Below, piece by piece: positions 1 through 12,580 of a stretch of 64,000 nucleotides of DNA. Made by a program: the position numbers and the translations under genes. The stretch covers positions 16,614,468 through 16,678,467 of the forward strand of contig ML681996.1 in the NCBI GenBank assembly GCA_007922195.1, given 5' to 3'. The DNA is from Podocnemis expansa (Eukaryota; Chordata; Testudines; Podocnemididae). A model generated the notes under the pieces. The model saw only the letters and a program-made list of their open reading frames with translations, was not told where the DNA came from and ran no database searches. Each line of letters opens with the position of its first letter. Positions within the stretch are counted from its first letter, which is position 1.

Positions 1-44
1 TTGTGGGGTCCCTTCCAACCCTATGATTCTATGATTCTATGATT
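1..44 (+). mobile_element. CR1 LINE, extreme 3' tail
   Basis: The segment reads GGTCCCTTCCAACCCTATG followed by repeats of the ATTCTATG unit. That is the conserved 3' end of sauropsid CR1 retrotransposons, and the same tail closes the copies at 46006-47029 and 57751-58692. Only the terminal 44 bases fall in the window; the body lies upstream. There is no coding content. Confidence 0.75.
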
Positions 45-353
45 ATTTTGTCCCCTTGTTCTGGGCAAATTTGCACTGGAGATTAACAGCACATTCACCT
101 CTCAGAACAATGATGAAGGAGTCGTCTGGGTATGGATCTACAGAAATGTGACATATGCTTTGTTAGGCAACAGCTTTTAACATCCAAGAGGCACCAGTTC
201 TTTACTGATGTCCACAACCAGATATTTGATCTATTAAAGCACATGGAGTTTTGTTGGTATACAATGGGTGTGATGGGAGAAATGGGGTTTTTTATATCAA
301 TGCATTAAACTGTTGCTACACTTAACACTGACAAGTATACATACTTTAGTATA
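45..353. other. unassigned spacer
   Basis: Ordinary AT-rich sequence with no long reading frame, RNA-gene signature or repeat boundary that I can recognise. Confidence 0.5.
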
Positions 354-356
354 TAT

Positions 357-822
357 GGTATGTCTACACTTAGAAGTCATTTTGAAATAAGGAGGCTTAT
401 TTTGAAATAGCTTTTTTCCTGTCCATGCATTCATTTTGTTATTTTAAATTAAGCATTTATTTCAAAATAGCAAAATACTATTTTGAAATAATAAAACCTG
501 ATTTTATTTTGAAATAGCACTTAAATCAAAATTATTATTTTGAAATAAGCCATTCTAAGCCATGGAATAGGCTTATTTTGAAATAATGGCCCTATTCTTT
601 TGCCTGCCTTCCCCCATTTCAAATTAGAGAGTTTAGTGAAGACTCTCTACTTTGACATAATAACTCCTACTTTATTTCAAATTAGAGAGTCTTCCTTGGC
701 CTCATAATTCGAAATAATAAATTCAAAGTAGTGCTAAATTGAAATAATTACTTTGAATTAAAATCAAAGTAGTTATTTTGAAATAACTATTCTGAATTAA
801 TTTTGTAAGTGTAGACATAGCC
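357..822. mobile_element. AT-rich TIR/MITE-like element, copy 1
   Basis: The left end GGTATGTCTACACTTA is the inverse of the right end TAAGTGTAGACATAGCC, giving terminal inverted repeats of about 16 bp around a 466-bp body. The body is made of degenerate copies of the palindromic word TTATTTCGAAATAA and its decayed forms. No reading frame is present, so this is a non-autonomous element. Flanking triplets are TAT and TAG, which would be an imperfect 3-bp target duplication. A 3-bp duplication would suit the PIF/Harbinger superfamily, but no transposase is available to prove the class. Confidence 0.7.
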
Positions 823-2894
823 TAGAATACTGAAGTCAGGATTCACAAAAAGTGACTAGTGATTTTGGTATCTAACTTGAGGTGGCTTAAAGTGCTTGAT
901 TTTCAGAAAGCACTGTTCCTCTCAACTGGACACCCAAAACTGCAGTAACCAAAATCATTACTCAGACTTTAAAGTCTTGGCCCATCATGTATCAAAAAAA
1001 CATTTGAGGCTGTGGTAGTTGGTATCTCCAGAACAATTATAATATTGAAGAAATTCAGCTTCAGGAAGCTATTGAGTCAAACACAGTAGCAGTGTGAGGT
1101 TATATTTATAAATACAGCATGCATTTATGATGGCTGTTTCAACGTTTTGAAAAAAGACATTTGTAGTGTATCATGATTGAATAAGCCCTTTTTTAGTGTG
1201 TCATGGCCTCATTATTTTTCAGTTATTGTTAATAAAATTAGCATAAACCATATTTGATGGAAGACTGACCAATTTGCTGCAAATAAGAATGCTACAAGCT
1301 AACATACTGTATTGACAATCTAAGAGCCAAAGCTAATTTTGCTATCCTTGTCTTTTTTTTTTAATTTTAGTTTTGATGATTGTAGGAGTGACATGTATTT
1401 TATGGTTGATGGATGAAAGAAGACAGTAAAAGGCACGATGAGCTAATAACAGTAAAGTCTGTATTGAATCAGAAATATATTAAGGTAGTGAGAGGAATCA
1501 AGATATGTGCTTCAATCATTTGAGTTTGTCACTAGTGAGATTTGTTGGTTGATGTGCTGTCAAAGTACTGAGAGAAAAAGGTTTTATAACAAGCAACTAG
1601 ACTTGCACAAAAAGAAGTTTAGCACTCAGAGGACCCTGTATAAACAGAAGTTATAAAGTGCAGGAAAGCAATAAAGTTGGCATCATGGGAAGGAAAGAAT
1701 TGATCGAGGCTTTGAAAACCACAACTTTTCCCCTCTCAAATATTCTTTAAAATATTTCTTTTTGTGTTTGGTTTCCTAAAATTATATGAGCAGGCTCTTT
1801 AAAAAAAAAAATCTGTCTTTTGCTACTAGAGAATAGAGAGGAGTAGGGAACACAGGACCTCCATATAAGACTGAACATCAGACATCCCCCCACAAATCAA
1901 CTGTAAATGTATAGAGAAAAATCTTCAATTCTGAGTTATTCAGATAAATTTTTTTTGAATCTTATCAATGAACAAAATCTTAGTCCATATAAATGCTGTG
2001 AATCATCTTGAAAGTATCTTGTCATCTTCTAAGCTCATAGTAAGTTTTCCCTTCCTTACTGGGCATTAGTGATGTTTTCCTCCATTGGTAGTGTGGTTAA
2101 GGAACAGTTTTGTTTCAATGTGCTGTCTGGGCAAAAGACATTTTTCTAATAATCTAGGTCATTTATTGAATCATACTTATAAGAAGCTTTTACTAAAGTA
2201 TAATTTCTGATCAGATAATTTATAGCTCCAGAAGATCTCTTTAGTTTCATAACATGGACCTAAATCCTTGCCTCTTCCTGTTAGTCCAATTAGAATATGC
2301 CAGAGATGCCCTACTTCTACTTTTAATTTCTTTCCAACTTCATTATTAGTTAGTGGGCTGTATTTATGCATTTTCTCTGGTGTTATATAAATTTATTGGG
2401 CTTGGCGGTGGAATTGAATGTCTGTTAGAATTAACTGATAGTAATAAATCTGGCCAAACATATTCATTCTACCTCAGACTTACACTTCCAAATTTCATTC
2501 AAAACTTTGCTTTGTCTTGTTGCAGGAATCTATATTTCTTCCATAAAAACTGACAAAGTTCCAGTCCATTTTAATATAATGAAAATAAAACTGTAGAATC
2601 TCTACAAGACTTTAGACATCATCTGGAGCTATGTAATACTGGTGAAGTTATATAGTGCCTTCCCTCCTCTTTCTTTGAATTTTGGCCCCTTGATGATGAG
2701 TATGCTTCTTTGTGACCTTCATCTTTTACTGGACTCTATTGATGATGCTTGTACTGGGTCTCTATGCTTTCTGAGAGATAGATGGCTCTGAAAGTGTCAC
2801 TATATGAAGCTAAAATCAAATTATAATAATAATAACTGAGGAAATTTCAAATGACAGTACTTTATAATGAATAGCAGTATTGGCGTCCATCAAG
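823..2894. other. unassigned AT-rich interval
   Basis: About 2 kb of AT-rich sequence with scattered short homopolymers (for example A runs near 1800). The only reading frames are short, such as a 64-codon frame at 2177-2371 on the minus strand, and look like chance. I recognise no repeat family here, though very old decayed repeats are likely. Confidence 0.5.
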
Positions 2895-5140
2895 AATTCC
2901 TAAACAGCTGATGCTACATCCTAAACAGTCACCATGACTTTAAAACCTGGTAGTCTACTAGAGCAATGTATAAAACTTTCATTTTTCTTATACCTAGAGG
3001 ATGAAAAGACAATCACTAGCACCCAGCATGCATTTACTAAGAACAAATCATGACAAACTAGCTTAATTTCCTTCTTTGAAAAGATAACTGGTTTGGTAAA
3101 TAGAGAATGAGGTGGACATTAGTATAACTGGACTTTAGAAAGACTTGACACAATTCCACATTACGTTCTCAAAAGTAAGTTGAAGAAATATTGGCTTAGT
3201 AGAACTACCATTAAGTGGATACTGTAGCCTATAGGACTAGGCAGCTTGCTTACCTAACTTAAATATCCACAAACAAAAAAAATAATGGAATGATTTCAGA
3301 TTGAAAGGAGATATTCATGGGGTTCCACAGGAATCTATTCAGAATGTGTATGTCCACACAGGGCTTTTATTTTGAAATAACACTGCTTCTTTCAAAATAA
3401 AAGTCCCTATGTCCACACAACGTTTTCTTGTTTCGAAAGGAGGGAGCTCCTCATTTCAAAAAAAGAGCCCTCCTTTCAAAACAGCTTAGACCACTTTGCT
3501 TTTGAAAGGAGGGTTATTTCAAAACCAGTTGTTTTGAAATAACACCGTTTGGACATGTTATTTCAAAACAAGGATTGTTTCAAAATAACAAGGACCTTTG
3601 GGTGCTGAGTGGAGTGCAGGGGGTCCGAGGGTGCCCCAGCCAGCTTTCCCCCCGCTTCCCCTTGCTGGAAGCAGGGGGAGATGGGTACCTCAGCCCCCTT
3701 CACCCGCCCTACCCCTGGCAAAGGGAAGCGGGGGGAAGCTGGCTGGGGCACCCCCAGGGCTCTGCCCCCCACCCAGGCTGCGGGGGAGCTGCCAGTCCCA
3801 CATCCCCCATGTGGTAGCCGCTCCAGGGGCAGCTCACCCCACTGCTGGGGCTGCCCCCAAGCCCGGGGTGCTCCGCCCCTGGGGTTCCTTGGCACCCCCT
3901 GCTCCTGCAGTGGGTGAAGGGGGCTTCCCCTGCCCCCCCGCCGCTCCTGCCGTGGGCAGGCTGGGGCCGCCTCACACCCAGGATTCCCTGGCGCCCCGGT
4001 GGTGGGAGCAGCGGGGGGGGGGGGCAGGGGAATCCCAGGTGCCAGGTGCCCTGGCCCAGCACAAGCCTCCCCCTCCTCTATCTCAAAATAGCATGTCCAC
4101 TGTGTGGGCATGCTATTTCAATTCCCGCTTTTTTTCTTATTTCAAAATAGCTTTTTTGTTATTTCAAAATAAGGCGTTTCAAAATAAGGCATTATTTCAA
4201 AACGGCTTGTTTCGAAATGGCTTGTTTCAAAACAAGAGCTTGTGTGTGGACATAGCCAATCTGGATTTACTTATTATCTTTATTATGGCCTGGCTATAGG
4301 AATGGAGACCATACTTATCAAATTTGGAGATGATACAAAGTTATGGAAGCTAGAAAACCCTTTGTAGGATAGAGCTAAAATTCAAGGAGATCTTGATAAA
4401 CTAGAGAACTGGGCTAAAGGCAACAAAGTGAAATTCTATAAAGACAAATGTCAGATGCTACACTAAGGGAAGAAAAACCAAATGCACGAACGCAGAATGG
4501 GGATAACTGGCTTGGTAGCAGCACTACTGAGAAGGAGTTGGGAATTGCAGTGGATCACAAGCTCAGCATTAGTCAACAATCAGATGCTGTTGGGGAAAAA
4601 AAGCAAATGCAATATTGGGTTGCATTAACAGAGGCATAGCATGCAAGTCACAAGAGGTGATAGTGCTGCTGTACTTGGTGCTATTTGGGGTGCAATACTG
4701 TATCTAATTTTGGTCACCTGTGTATAGAAAGGATACAGAGATACTGGAAAGGATCCAGAGGGGAGGAACAAAGACGATCATAGGGATGGGACACAAGCCA
4801 TTGAGCAAAGGCTGGAAGAACTGGGTATGCATTGTCTGGTCAGGAGGAAGCTAAGGGGAGTCATGATAGCAGTCTTCACGTAGTTGACAGACTGCTGTAA
4901 AAGGATTCTTCTTTCTTTCAACAGCGGGCAGGACAAGCATCAGTGGGTTCAAACTACAGAATAGGAGATTTAGCTTAAATCTTAGAAAACACTTCCAAAC
5001 TGTAAGAATGGCAAAATAACAGTAGAACTGGCCAGGGAAGTTGTGGCAGCTCTTTCACTGTAAAAAGATTCTGTATAGCTATCTTCTTGGTTGATTTAGA
5101 CACAACAAATCCTGCACCTTGCAGGGGGATTATACTCAAT
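2895..5140 (+). mobile_element. old CR1 LINE copy split by a TIR element
   Basis: Bases 2895-3342 correspond to the middle of the CR1 reverse transcriptase. A decayed version of the region from the palm to the GVPQGS-like segment is readable around 2990-3330. After the element at 3346-4257, the copy resumes at 4261 with a degenerate FADD box at about 4320-4340 (read as FGDDTK). It continues through the typical CR1 C-terminal and 3' UTR sequence to about 5135. Stops and frame changes are frequent, so it is a dead, old copy. The 5' part (ORF1 and endonuclease) is missing, as is usual for target-primed insertions. Confidence 0.75.
3346..4257. mobile_element. TIR/MITE-like element with GC-rich core, copy 2
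   Basis: The left end GTGTATGTCCACACA is inverted at the right end as TGTGTGTGGACATAGCC. The triplet AAT flanks both sides (3343-3345 and 4258-4260), a clean 3-bp target duplication inside a CR1 copy. The outer arms are the same TTATTTCAAAATAA-rich sequence as the other copies. The centre, about 3600-4085, is very GC-rich and holds its own inverted repeat: about 3630-3666 against 3718-3753. Long overlapping frames on both strands (up to 233 codons) come from the GC bias and symmetry and show no protein domain. Confidence 0.75.
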
Positions 5141-5516
5141 GGGTACGTCTACACTATGGGTATGTCTACACGGTAACTGTTATTTCAAAATAACCCATTT
5201 CAAAATAAAATCCTTATTTCAAAATAAGTTAATTCAAATTAACAGTTTGTTAATTCGAATTAAGGGAAAGCCTGCTTTCGAAATGGCTGTTATTTCGAAA
5301 TGGTTGTTTTGAAATAAGGCCGTTCGGACATGTTGTCTCAAAACAGTTGTTTCAAAACAATGGTGTTGTTTCGAAACAACATGTCCGAATGCCATTGTTT
5401 CAAAACAACTATTTTGAAACAACAGCTATTTCACTTTCCTGCTAGGTTTAACCATTTTGAAATAATGGTACGTCATGTGGACGTGAGAAATTTTATTTCA
5501 AAACATTATGTAGGAC
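5141..5516. mobile_element. TIR/MITE-like element, copy 3, right end lost
   Basis: The left terminal motif appears twice in a row, GGGTACGTCTACACT at 5141 and GGGTATGTCTACACGG at 5158. An AT-rich body follows, dominated by TTATTTCAAAATAA and TTGTTTCGAAACAA words. The body closely parallels copy 5 (18444-18848), including GGGAAAGCCTGCT and the CATGTGGACGTGAGAA segment. The right terminal repeat is absent and the sequence runs into unrelated DNA near 5516. The doubled left terminus suggests either insertion into another copy or a small tandem duplication. Confidence 0.65.
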
Positions 5517-6387
5517 TGCTTTAGTTATCAGTTTCATACATTTATAACTTTCTATGTATTTCTTCTTTTTCTGTTATCTTAGATTTATTTCAGTGTTTGG
5601 GACTAAAATATCCTAGTATGTGGCATTACGTGAATGCAAAATATTTCCCTGAGTTGTCATGTTGATATTTTTTGTATTTATTTGGATATTTCAAAATGTG
5701 CCTGTACAATGTGCATGATGGTACTATATAATGAAATAATGATAAATATCCACCTGTGAGATAGACTTTTCTTATCCCAATTTTTGCAATATCAAAACAA
5801 AAAAAAATCTATGGAAACAATATTAATACTCTGAATGTGCAAGGCTATCAGCGATCAGGTGTCAGTAGATAGGGATGGACTTAAAAGAGTAAAAATCTAC
5901 AGGCAGGTGAATATGAAAAAAAGGCAAAATGAAGTCATCAATTAATTAATCATAGTTCCATGGAATAGGTAACAGGAAACCATTTTGAACAGCTTGGAAG
6001 ATGAAGAATCCTATTTACTTAAAAATAGGTTCAATAAGGGAGCAGTAGAGCACGTTTCAAGTATACTAAGCCACTTGGAGCAACTGTCTTCAGGGTTAAA
6101 AGGATAATTCTGTATCCATTTCTTGTTTCCTTATTGAGGGTTCCAGCCATGTATCTGCTTTTTGTTGCTGTTGTTTTGAATCTTCTCAGATGAGTCAACA
6201 TTTCTATTACAAATACGTCTGAGTTAAAAAGATTTTTTTAAATTACCCTTAGAATACTGTAGTTGTCATTCTTGTAAGAAAGATTACTGAAGAAAAATCA
6301 TATTAAATAACTGTAAATAAAGTTTTCACAAATATTTAAGAAAAATAGATAAAATGTTAATTGTAATGGCAAATTAAGTAGTGAGTT
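5517..6387. other. unassigned AT-rich interval
   Basis: No gene, RNA or repeat boundary that I can recognise; only short chance frames. Confidence 0.5.
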
Positions 6388-6395
6388 TACTAGAT

Positions 6396-6638
6396 CTGTG
6401 TTCGTCAAAGTACAGATCGCGACCCACTACTGGGTTGCAGACCTGAAGGGATTGGGTTGCAGCACCTGTGCTGCACCTGGGAAGGCAGGGTGGCTGCCCC
6501 TCACACCCCTGCTGGCTGGTGCTGATTGGGGTGGTGGTGTGGCCCATCCCACTCCCACCCCTCTCACATTGGAGGGGTTACAACATGGCAGAGGGGCCTA
6601 AAGATAGGTCCCCAGGAAAAAAAGTTTGATGACCAGTG
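6396..6638. mobile_element. short hAT-like non-autonomous element
   Basis: A 243-bp unit starts CTGTGTTCGTCAAAG and ends AGTTTGATGACCAGTG, imperfect inverted termini of the CAGTGGT-type seen in hAT elements. Flanking octamers TACTAGAT (6388-6395) and TACAACAT (6639-6646) agree at six of eight positions, compatible with an aged 8-bp hAT duplication. The interior is GC-richer than its surroundings. The one 67-codon frame inside has no recognisable domain. The assignment rests on termini and target-duplication size only. Confidence 0.5.
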
Positions 6639-6646
6639 TACAACAT

Positions 6647-7179
6647 CCTTTTAGGCCTCAGCAGTGTTCATTATATTATGCTATAAAATAAGCATATGGT
6701 TGCTAATCCGTTGGTCATTTTATTTTCCTAGAATAATTAAGATATATATTTGAGTATATTTAAAACACCTTAAACAAAAGCATGCCTACAGTACTGTACA
6801 TACTGTATCTTAATATAAACTCCAAAAGTCCTCAAAGAGGCATCAAAAAAATAAGTATGGAAGGTGCTTCCAAGCTGGTTTGGGAAGAGCATGATGTGTA
6901 AATGATTTGGCAGTGGAAATTCTGCTAATTAGCTCCAAGGTATACCTCCTCTACTGAGCTGCTGAAATATTCTCTTTCGTTCACCTTTCCTAGCAGCACA
7001 GAGGCCAAACTAGTTATTTACTTGGATAATAGTCTAATTTCATTTTCTTCAATAGACTTCCCAACATAGAATATCACTGCTTCAGATCAATTTGTTCATA
7101 CCCTAGAGTTCATGGTCAATTCCACTGATGTATGCTGGCTTACTATTACCAGCTCAACTACCTAACTTGGTTATTTTCT

Positions 7180-7210
<31 letters not shown>

Positions 7211-8480
7211 GCAAAGAAAAAAGACAAATGCTGCACTGTCAGCAAACAGCAGAAAATGTGTGCTGTTGCATGCAGCACATGTGTAGACATTGCTTCTTTA
7301 GAAAAAAATAGCAATAGGAAATTAGTAGCAATAATACAACTTCTAATTGGAAAGTGAGCTACATCAGAATACTAATTTAGTACATTCCTGGCTGATGATA
7401 CAATTTGTTCAGTGATTGTAGCAATTTGCCGTGGTAAAAAGAAAAGAAATGATGACCTCAGGAAAGACATAATTCACGTAGGTCCACTGCAATATTCAGT
7501 TTGTAGTGAAATGTTTGATCCAGAAGACTTTGCGATTAGTGGAACCAGTGTATTATGAAGTGGACATTAAAGGCAAAGTTTCCACACTTGCCACCTAAAT
7601 TTTGCTAAAAAAAATTTCCCAAAATAATCTATATTTGCATATGCAGACAGCTATTTGTATGCACAAAATAGATAATTGCATGTGTTCTGTTGACACCAGT
7701 CCCTTGAAAGTTGAGGATGGTCTCATTCACAGGTTTTATTTTATATGGGTCCTTTGGTAACTAAGTCTGAACCTTGAGATGAAGGCATGTTGGCAGACAT
7801 TCAGGCAGTGATTGGAGGCAGTGTTGTACCATGATTGCTATGTGACAGTTGTTTGTCCTTGCCTTTTGCATGTTTTTCTGTGATCAGAGTAAGACCATTT
7901 CTCTCAAAAATGGTCTTCCTTCTCTGACAAGTCTTCTCTAGTTTGCCCTATATCAAGCTACTTTCTTCTAGTGTGTGATGTCAATGCTATGACTCTTGAT
8001 GTTTGTCTTGAACTTGTCTTTAAAGCATTTATTTTGGCCTCCTCATTTCCTTTCCCCTTTGGTGAGTCAGGCATACATCAATTATTTTTGTAGGCGTGCA
8101 TCAAGCATACACAGTGGCCACTCCACCTCAGTTGGTGCTGGATAATCAGACCTCAACACTGAAAATATTGACCTCTGTAAGGGCAGTGAGTGTGGCAATC
8201 CTTCCACTTTATCATGAGGCTCTTCAGGAGAAGGTTCTGGTGCTGGTATTCCAGATCTAGATGTGTCCCACTGCATGGACAAATGTAGGATTTGTATGTT
8301 CACTCATTCTGTGAGAATAACTTAAATAGTCAGCTTCAGGTATTGGCGCGACATTAAGTAAGTGCTGTTGTTAAAATAGGAGCTATTAAAAATGTTTCAT
8401 ATTTACTCTGAATTAGAGAGGGCAAGGAGAGAAAGGGTTTCATTAAACTTGTGTGTGTTGTATAGTTTTTCTTTTATATT
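6647..8480. other. unassigned interval
   Basis: A T-rich low-complexity patch lies around 7180-7208 (GTTTT repeats). The stretch 7690-8110 has a texture reminiscent of an old interspersed repeat, but I cannot name a family. No reading frame above about 75 codons and no exon that I can support. Confidence 0.4.
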
Positions 8481-8488
8481 TTTAGTAG

Positions 8489-8662
8489 GAGTCTTTTGGT
8501 CAGAAGCACTCTTCAGAGAAGCAGCTGAAAAAGGATATTGAAGATGGCATCAGTCATGGATCACAGACAGGAGGAAATAACATGGAAGGAGAACAGATTA
8601 GAGATATAGGAACAGGTTGTGGTATAACTGGCCTTGAAGATCTTCTACTGAACCTGAAATAG
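8489..8662 (+). other. possible terminal coding exon (weak)
   Basis: A T-rich tract followed by TTTTTAGTAG at 8479-8488 resembles a splice acceptor. The next 57 codons are open, starting ESFGQKHSSEKQ and ending GLEDLLLNLK before a TAG at 8660-8662. An in-frame stop sits exactly at the acceptor (8486-8488), so the frame could only be used as a spliced last exon. The composition is plausibly protein-like (charged, Gln/Lys/Glu rich), but I recognise no family. An open stretch of this length occurs by chance fairly often in 64 kb, so this is a candidate only. Confidence 0.15.
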
Positions 8663-11600
8663 TTTTAAGTATTCTTTCACTGCTTTCAACCAGAAAACTT
8701 CTACCACCCACCACATTAAGGGGTCAATTTCTGCTTGATTGTCTGTGTTCAAATATAAAATTTCCAGGATCTATTTGTATGTAGGGTCACAAGATTTGAA
8801 GAGTTCTTAAGATGGATGTGGAAGAATACCACAAAATACAGGAGGCATTCTGGGAATTGAAATGAGTGAGGCTGGAGAAGATAAGAGAAATCCTGGGGAG
8901 GAAGTAAGTCATCAGGTTCAGCCACAAAGGGGGAAGATGCATATTATTCATATAGATATAGAAAAGAGATCAGGTCAAGGACCACAGCAAGGATACTCTT
9001 GGATGGGAAGGGTGAGTTTTGAGGAAGATAAGAAAACCCATGCAAGGAATCATTTTAATCCCTGGCACATCTCCACTGAAGATAAGTGAGTCACAGCAGG
9101 ATTAATTTGATTCAAGGTTCATGTGATCACCTAAACCTCTATATTTTTCACTTTACCTTATAATAGTGTAATTTTTTTTCAGTAAGAGCAGCTCTCAGTC
9201 TGTTATCTGTTTGCTATTGAATGTCTTCCCCTCTGTCTTTGCTGTACAGCAGAGAGCTAGTTCAAAAAATTTCAATAAAAACCCTTCACATTTGGATGAT
9301 ATACCAAACTGAATTAGTTTTAAATCATATCCTGGGATGAAATTACCCCCATTGTGTTCCCCTGTTGTTAACATATTTCTTCACACTAAACCTGTCGCAT
9401 AGACTTAAAGACTGGGAGCTGTCTATGTTGACAGTTCATCACTGGATCAAACTTCGTGAGCTATTGTTTTATTAATATTTTCCATCTTATTTCCTTTTTT
9501 TCTGCTGATATCAGAAATACAAATAAAGCTGCCTGAAGAACTCTTTGAGAGATAGCCAGAAGGGTGAGTAGTGGGCATCTAATTCAAGACAATTTGTATT
9601 CTTTCTAACTATGAGTAGATACATGCAGAAGTGCATTTTGGTGTGTGAATCAGAGTAACAGGCCTGCAGGCCAACAGCCCAAACTGATTGAAGCTTTCTT
9701 CAGCCTATATAGATCCAAACTCTCTTCACAGGAACAAGCAGCCTGTGTACCCTTCCATTGTATGGCAACAGTGAGAGTGAAACCCTCCAACAGTGGGTGT
9801 GTATGTTTCTCCTCAACATCTAGGGCTAGATTGCCACAGAATGTGTAAGACCTTAGGGAAGTACCTGTTCTTACATGAGTACTATTTGGGAAATTAAGGT
9901 CTGATATAGAGGAGGGGTGGGTGCTTGAAGTCAATGGAAACTGAGGGAGACCGGTTTCTGACCATCATGGGACCCTAAATTAAACATTTGTTCAGCCTTC
10001 CAGGTGATTTTATGTTTGAACTTTAAGAAAAAATTATGTTCACTCGCAGAATTCTAAAATAGAGAATGGAAGCCAAGGCTCTCTTCTGTTCTCCTCTGTT
10101 TGAGGCTTTGTTTTCCCCTCCTTTTCACAGAAATGAACCCTCTCCAACAGTATCAGTAGGAGTTCCTGTGGTGCAGTTCACAGATCCCTGTACTAATGTG
10201 AAAAGAGTGGTGAAGCAGTATTAGTTCAAAAAGTCCCTGTCCCTCAGTAGCTCCCAGCATACTCCTTATAAGAGGATCTGCCTTAAAAAAAGGAGCTCTG
10301 GCAGATAGCTGGGGAAAGAGTGAAGGAGAGAATGGCTAAAGGGAGCCAGATAGTCTATACTTGCTAAACCAGATTGGTCTACCAGGGAAGGACTGGGTCT
10401 ATGAGTAAGACTTGGCCAGAATCCTGGGGACCTGGCCTCTTTTCTCCCATTCTTCCCAACAAGGCAGAACTACTGGATTCTGAGAGTGAGTAAAGAAGTA
10501 TTCCTCCGCCACAAACCTCAGCTCAGGCTTTGAATTACTGACACACTGCAAGCAGAAGGCTGAGACCATGTTGGAAACTGAAGGGAGGTGAAACTGATCT
10601 GGAGTGGCAGCCAGAAGGGACTGAGCACCTGCTGTCCCCTTGGGCTGTGAGCTGTGGCTCAGAAGAGAGGGGCCTGTGTCAGACCCTTTTGGCTTCCCCT
10701 AGCTGCCTGAGAAATCCTGGAGGACTCGGGGTATGGTGTACTGTTGAACTGTGACTTGTCTCTTGGGCCACATTCCCTGGATTGGCTGGAAGAACTTCCC
10801 CAAGACTTAGAGAAACTGCTTGGCTGTGGCCTGACCACTTGGTCTGTTGGTCCCTGAGTGAAGCCTCCCATAGATTCATAGAAACAATGATAGGACAGCC
10901 TTTTATTCTCCTCACAGGTTGATATCCTCTCAAGCCCAATAATCTATAACAATAATGGGTATGGAAAGTGTATAACATAGTTGGGTTCACAAATATCTTA
11001 ACCTCTTGGGTTATTATCTTCAGTCAAAGTATTTGGAGCGGTCCTGGACCCTGATTCTGGAAAACACTTAAGCGTGTGCTTATGTCTCGTGCTACTCAGG
11101 ACAGCACCTATGCACGTGCTTAAGTGCTAGACTGACTGAGGATGCCTTCCTTTAGCAGGGCCCTGAGGACTTCTCTTGGCTTCAGAGAAGTTGGTGTCAA
11201 AAAAATACTGTTTACTTAATTAAGCGTATCAGTAGAGTAGAGCAAAATTGCAAAATTCCTGTATCTGGAAAATTGAGAGATCCAGTTTAAGTCACAAGGA
11301 GGAGGGAGAAGGGAAAAAATCCTGGGACTAATTTAATTAATGAGAGCTGAAAGGAGAGAAATTCCAACAAATCCCTATAATCCCACTTCCCACAATAATA
11401 AAAGAATTCCAGTCGGGACTAAATTTAAAAGCCCTGGCGGAGGAATAAATGCCAGCTCACTAGTCTCCTCATCCCGCCTCTTAACTCACTTCTGGATAGA
11501 GATATGGGATTTTTTAGATCAATATGGTATTCATTGCAGCCATTGATGATTCTCTAATTTACATTCAAGATCTCAAAAAAAGACTACCAATCTCTCTGAT

Positions 11601-12570
11601 TTGAACAAGTTATATTGGTTGCTAAGTGATGACACATACCATGATTAAAAACTTTTACAACAATGATGTACTTTCAGTGCACAAATAGCTTATTGGGCAG
11701 TCAGAGGAAACTGTTCCACACTTTGGAAACATGGAAACCCCTTTCCTACCACTAAGAGCAATATAAAACAAACAAACAAAAAATGGTTAACCACTAAATC
11801 AGCTGTGAGTCTTCATCCATTTTGGTTTCTGAATATATTCCCATTAATTATCCAGCTTAGTGGTGTGTGAAATACTTTCTTGCCTTGTAGAGGATTCTCT
11901 CTCTGACCTTACCTTTTTGACCAGAAAAATAGATGCTATAAATTCCACAGTCAGTCGGTGTGAGGGTGACAGTGAGCCATTGTTCTCAGAGACAGAAGAC
12001 CTGTGTGAATCTTTCCAAACAGACCGTAGAATTCCTACTAAAAACAAAACAAACAAGAAGTACTGTGGCACTTTTAATGACCCTTTTAGGAGCCTGTATA
12101 CATCTTTAGACACCCTAGCTGAACCCTAACTGATAAAGCTTCCATAGGATCTCTCTATTATAGGTAAATTTTACCACCATTTATTATTTTAGAGATGGGG
12201 AAATTAAGAGGCAGAGCAAAACTGGAAGAAATAACCTGTATTCCATAGCTTTAGCAGCTCTAAACATTTCAGTGCTACTGAATATACATGGTAATAGGGA
12301 TGATAGAACTAGTTTGGTCAACTATTATAAATCAGAACAAAAAGATTTATCCAAAAAGCTTGAGAGGAATAAACAACAGAATGACAACAAAAACTTTGCT
12401 TTGGGATGAAGAAATGATCAATGGATGCACTAGCAATGTGATGACTTTACAGAGAATAATGATAAGTTTAGCATGTCATATGGAAGATTGGAAGGTAGAA
12501 ACAATAGCAAAATTTTGAACTTGTTGTTTTCCCATTCATTTCTGATGATAGTCTCATGTCTGCCTATTGT
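8663..12570. other. unassigned interval
   Basis: About 3.9 kb with only short frames (longest 103 codons at 10679-10990 on the minus strand, with no domain). A fragment resembling the internal arm of the palindromic repeat family at 12581-12810 (AACAAGAAGTACTGTGGCAC) lies at about 12044-12076. Otherwise I see no identifiable gene or repeat. Confidence 0.4.
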
Positions 12571-12580
12571 AGATCTTCTT

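Noticed and set aside
357..822. AT-rich replication origin or matrix attachment region
   Set aside because: The inverted termini and dispersed relatives explain the sequence as a transposable element; nothing independent supports an origin.
3563..4299. Overlapping long reading frames on both strands (up to 233 and 182 codons)
   Set aside because: They lie in the GC-rich palindromic core of a TIR element; frames on both strands are Pro/Gly-rich mirror images produced by base composition, with no domain.
8862..9089. 75-codon frame on the plus strand near the candidate exon
   Set aside because: Repeat-poor but no domain or splice signal, and the length is within chance expectation.
11844..12129. 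Opposing 89-codon frames
   Set aside because: Almost complete overlap on both strands, no domain, and the right end runs into a repeat-arm fragment.
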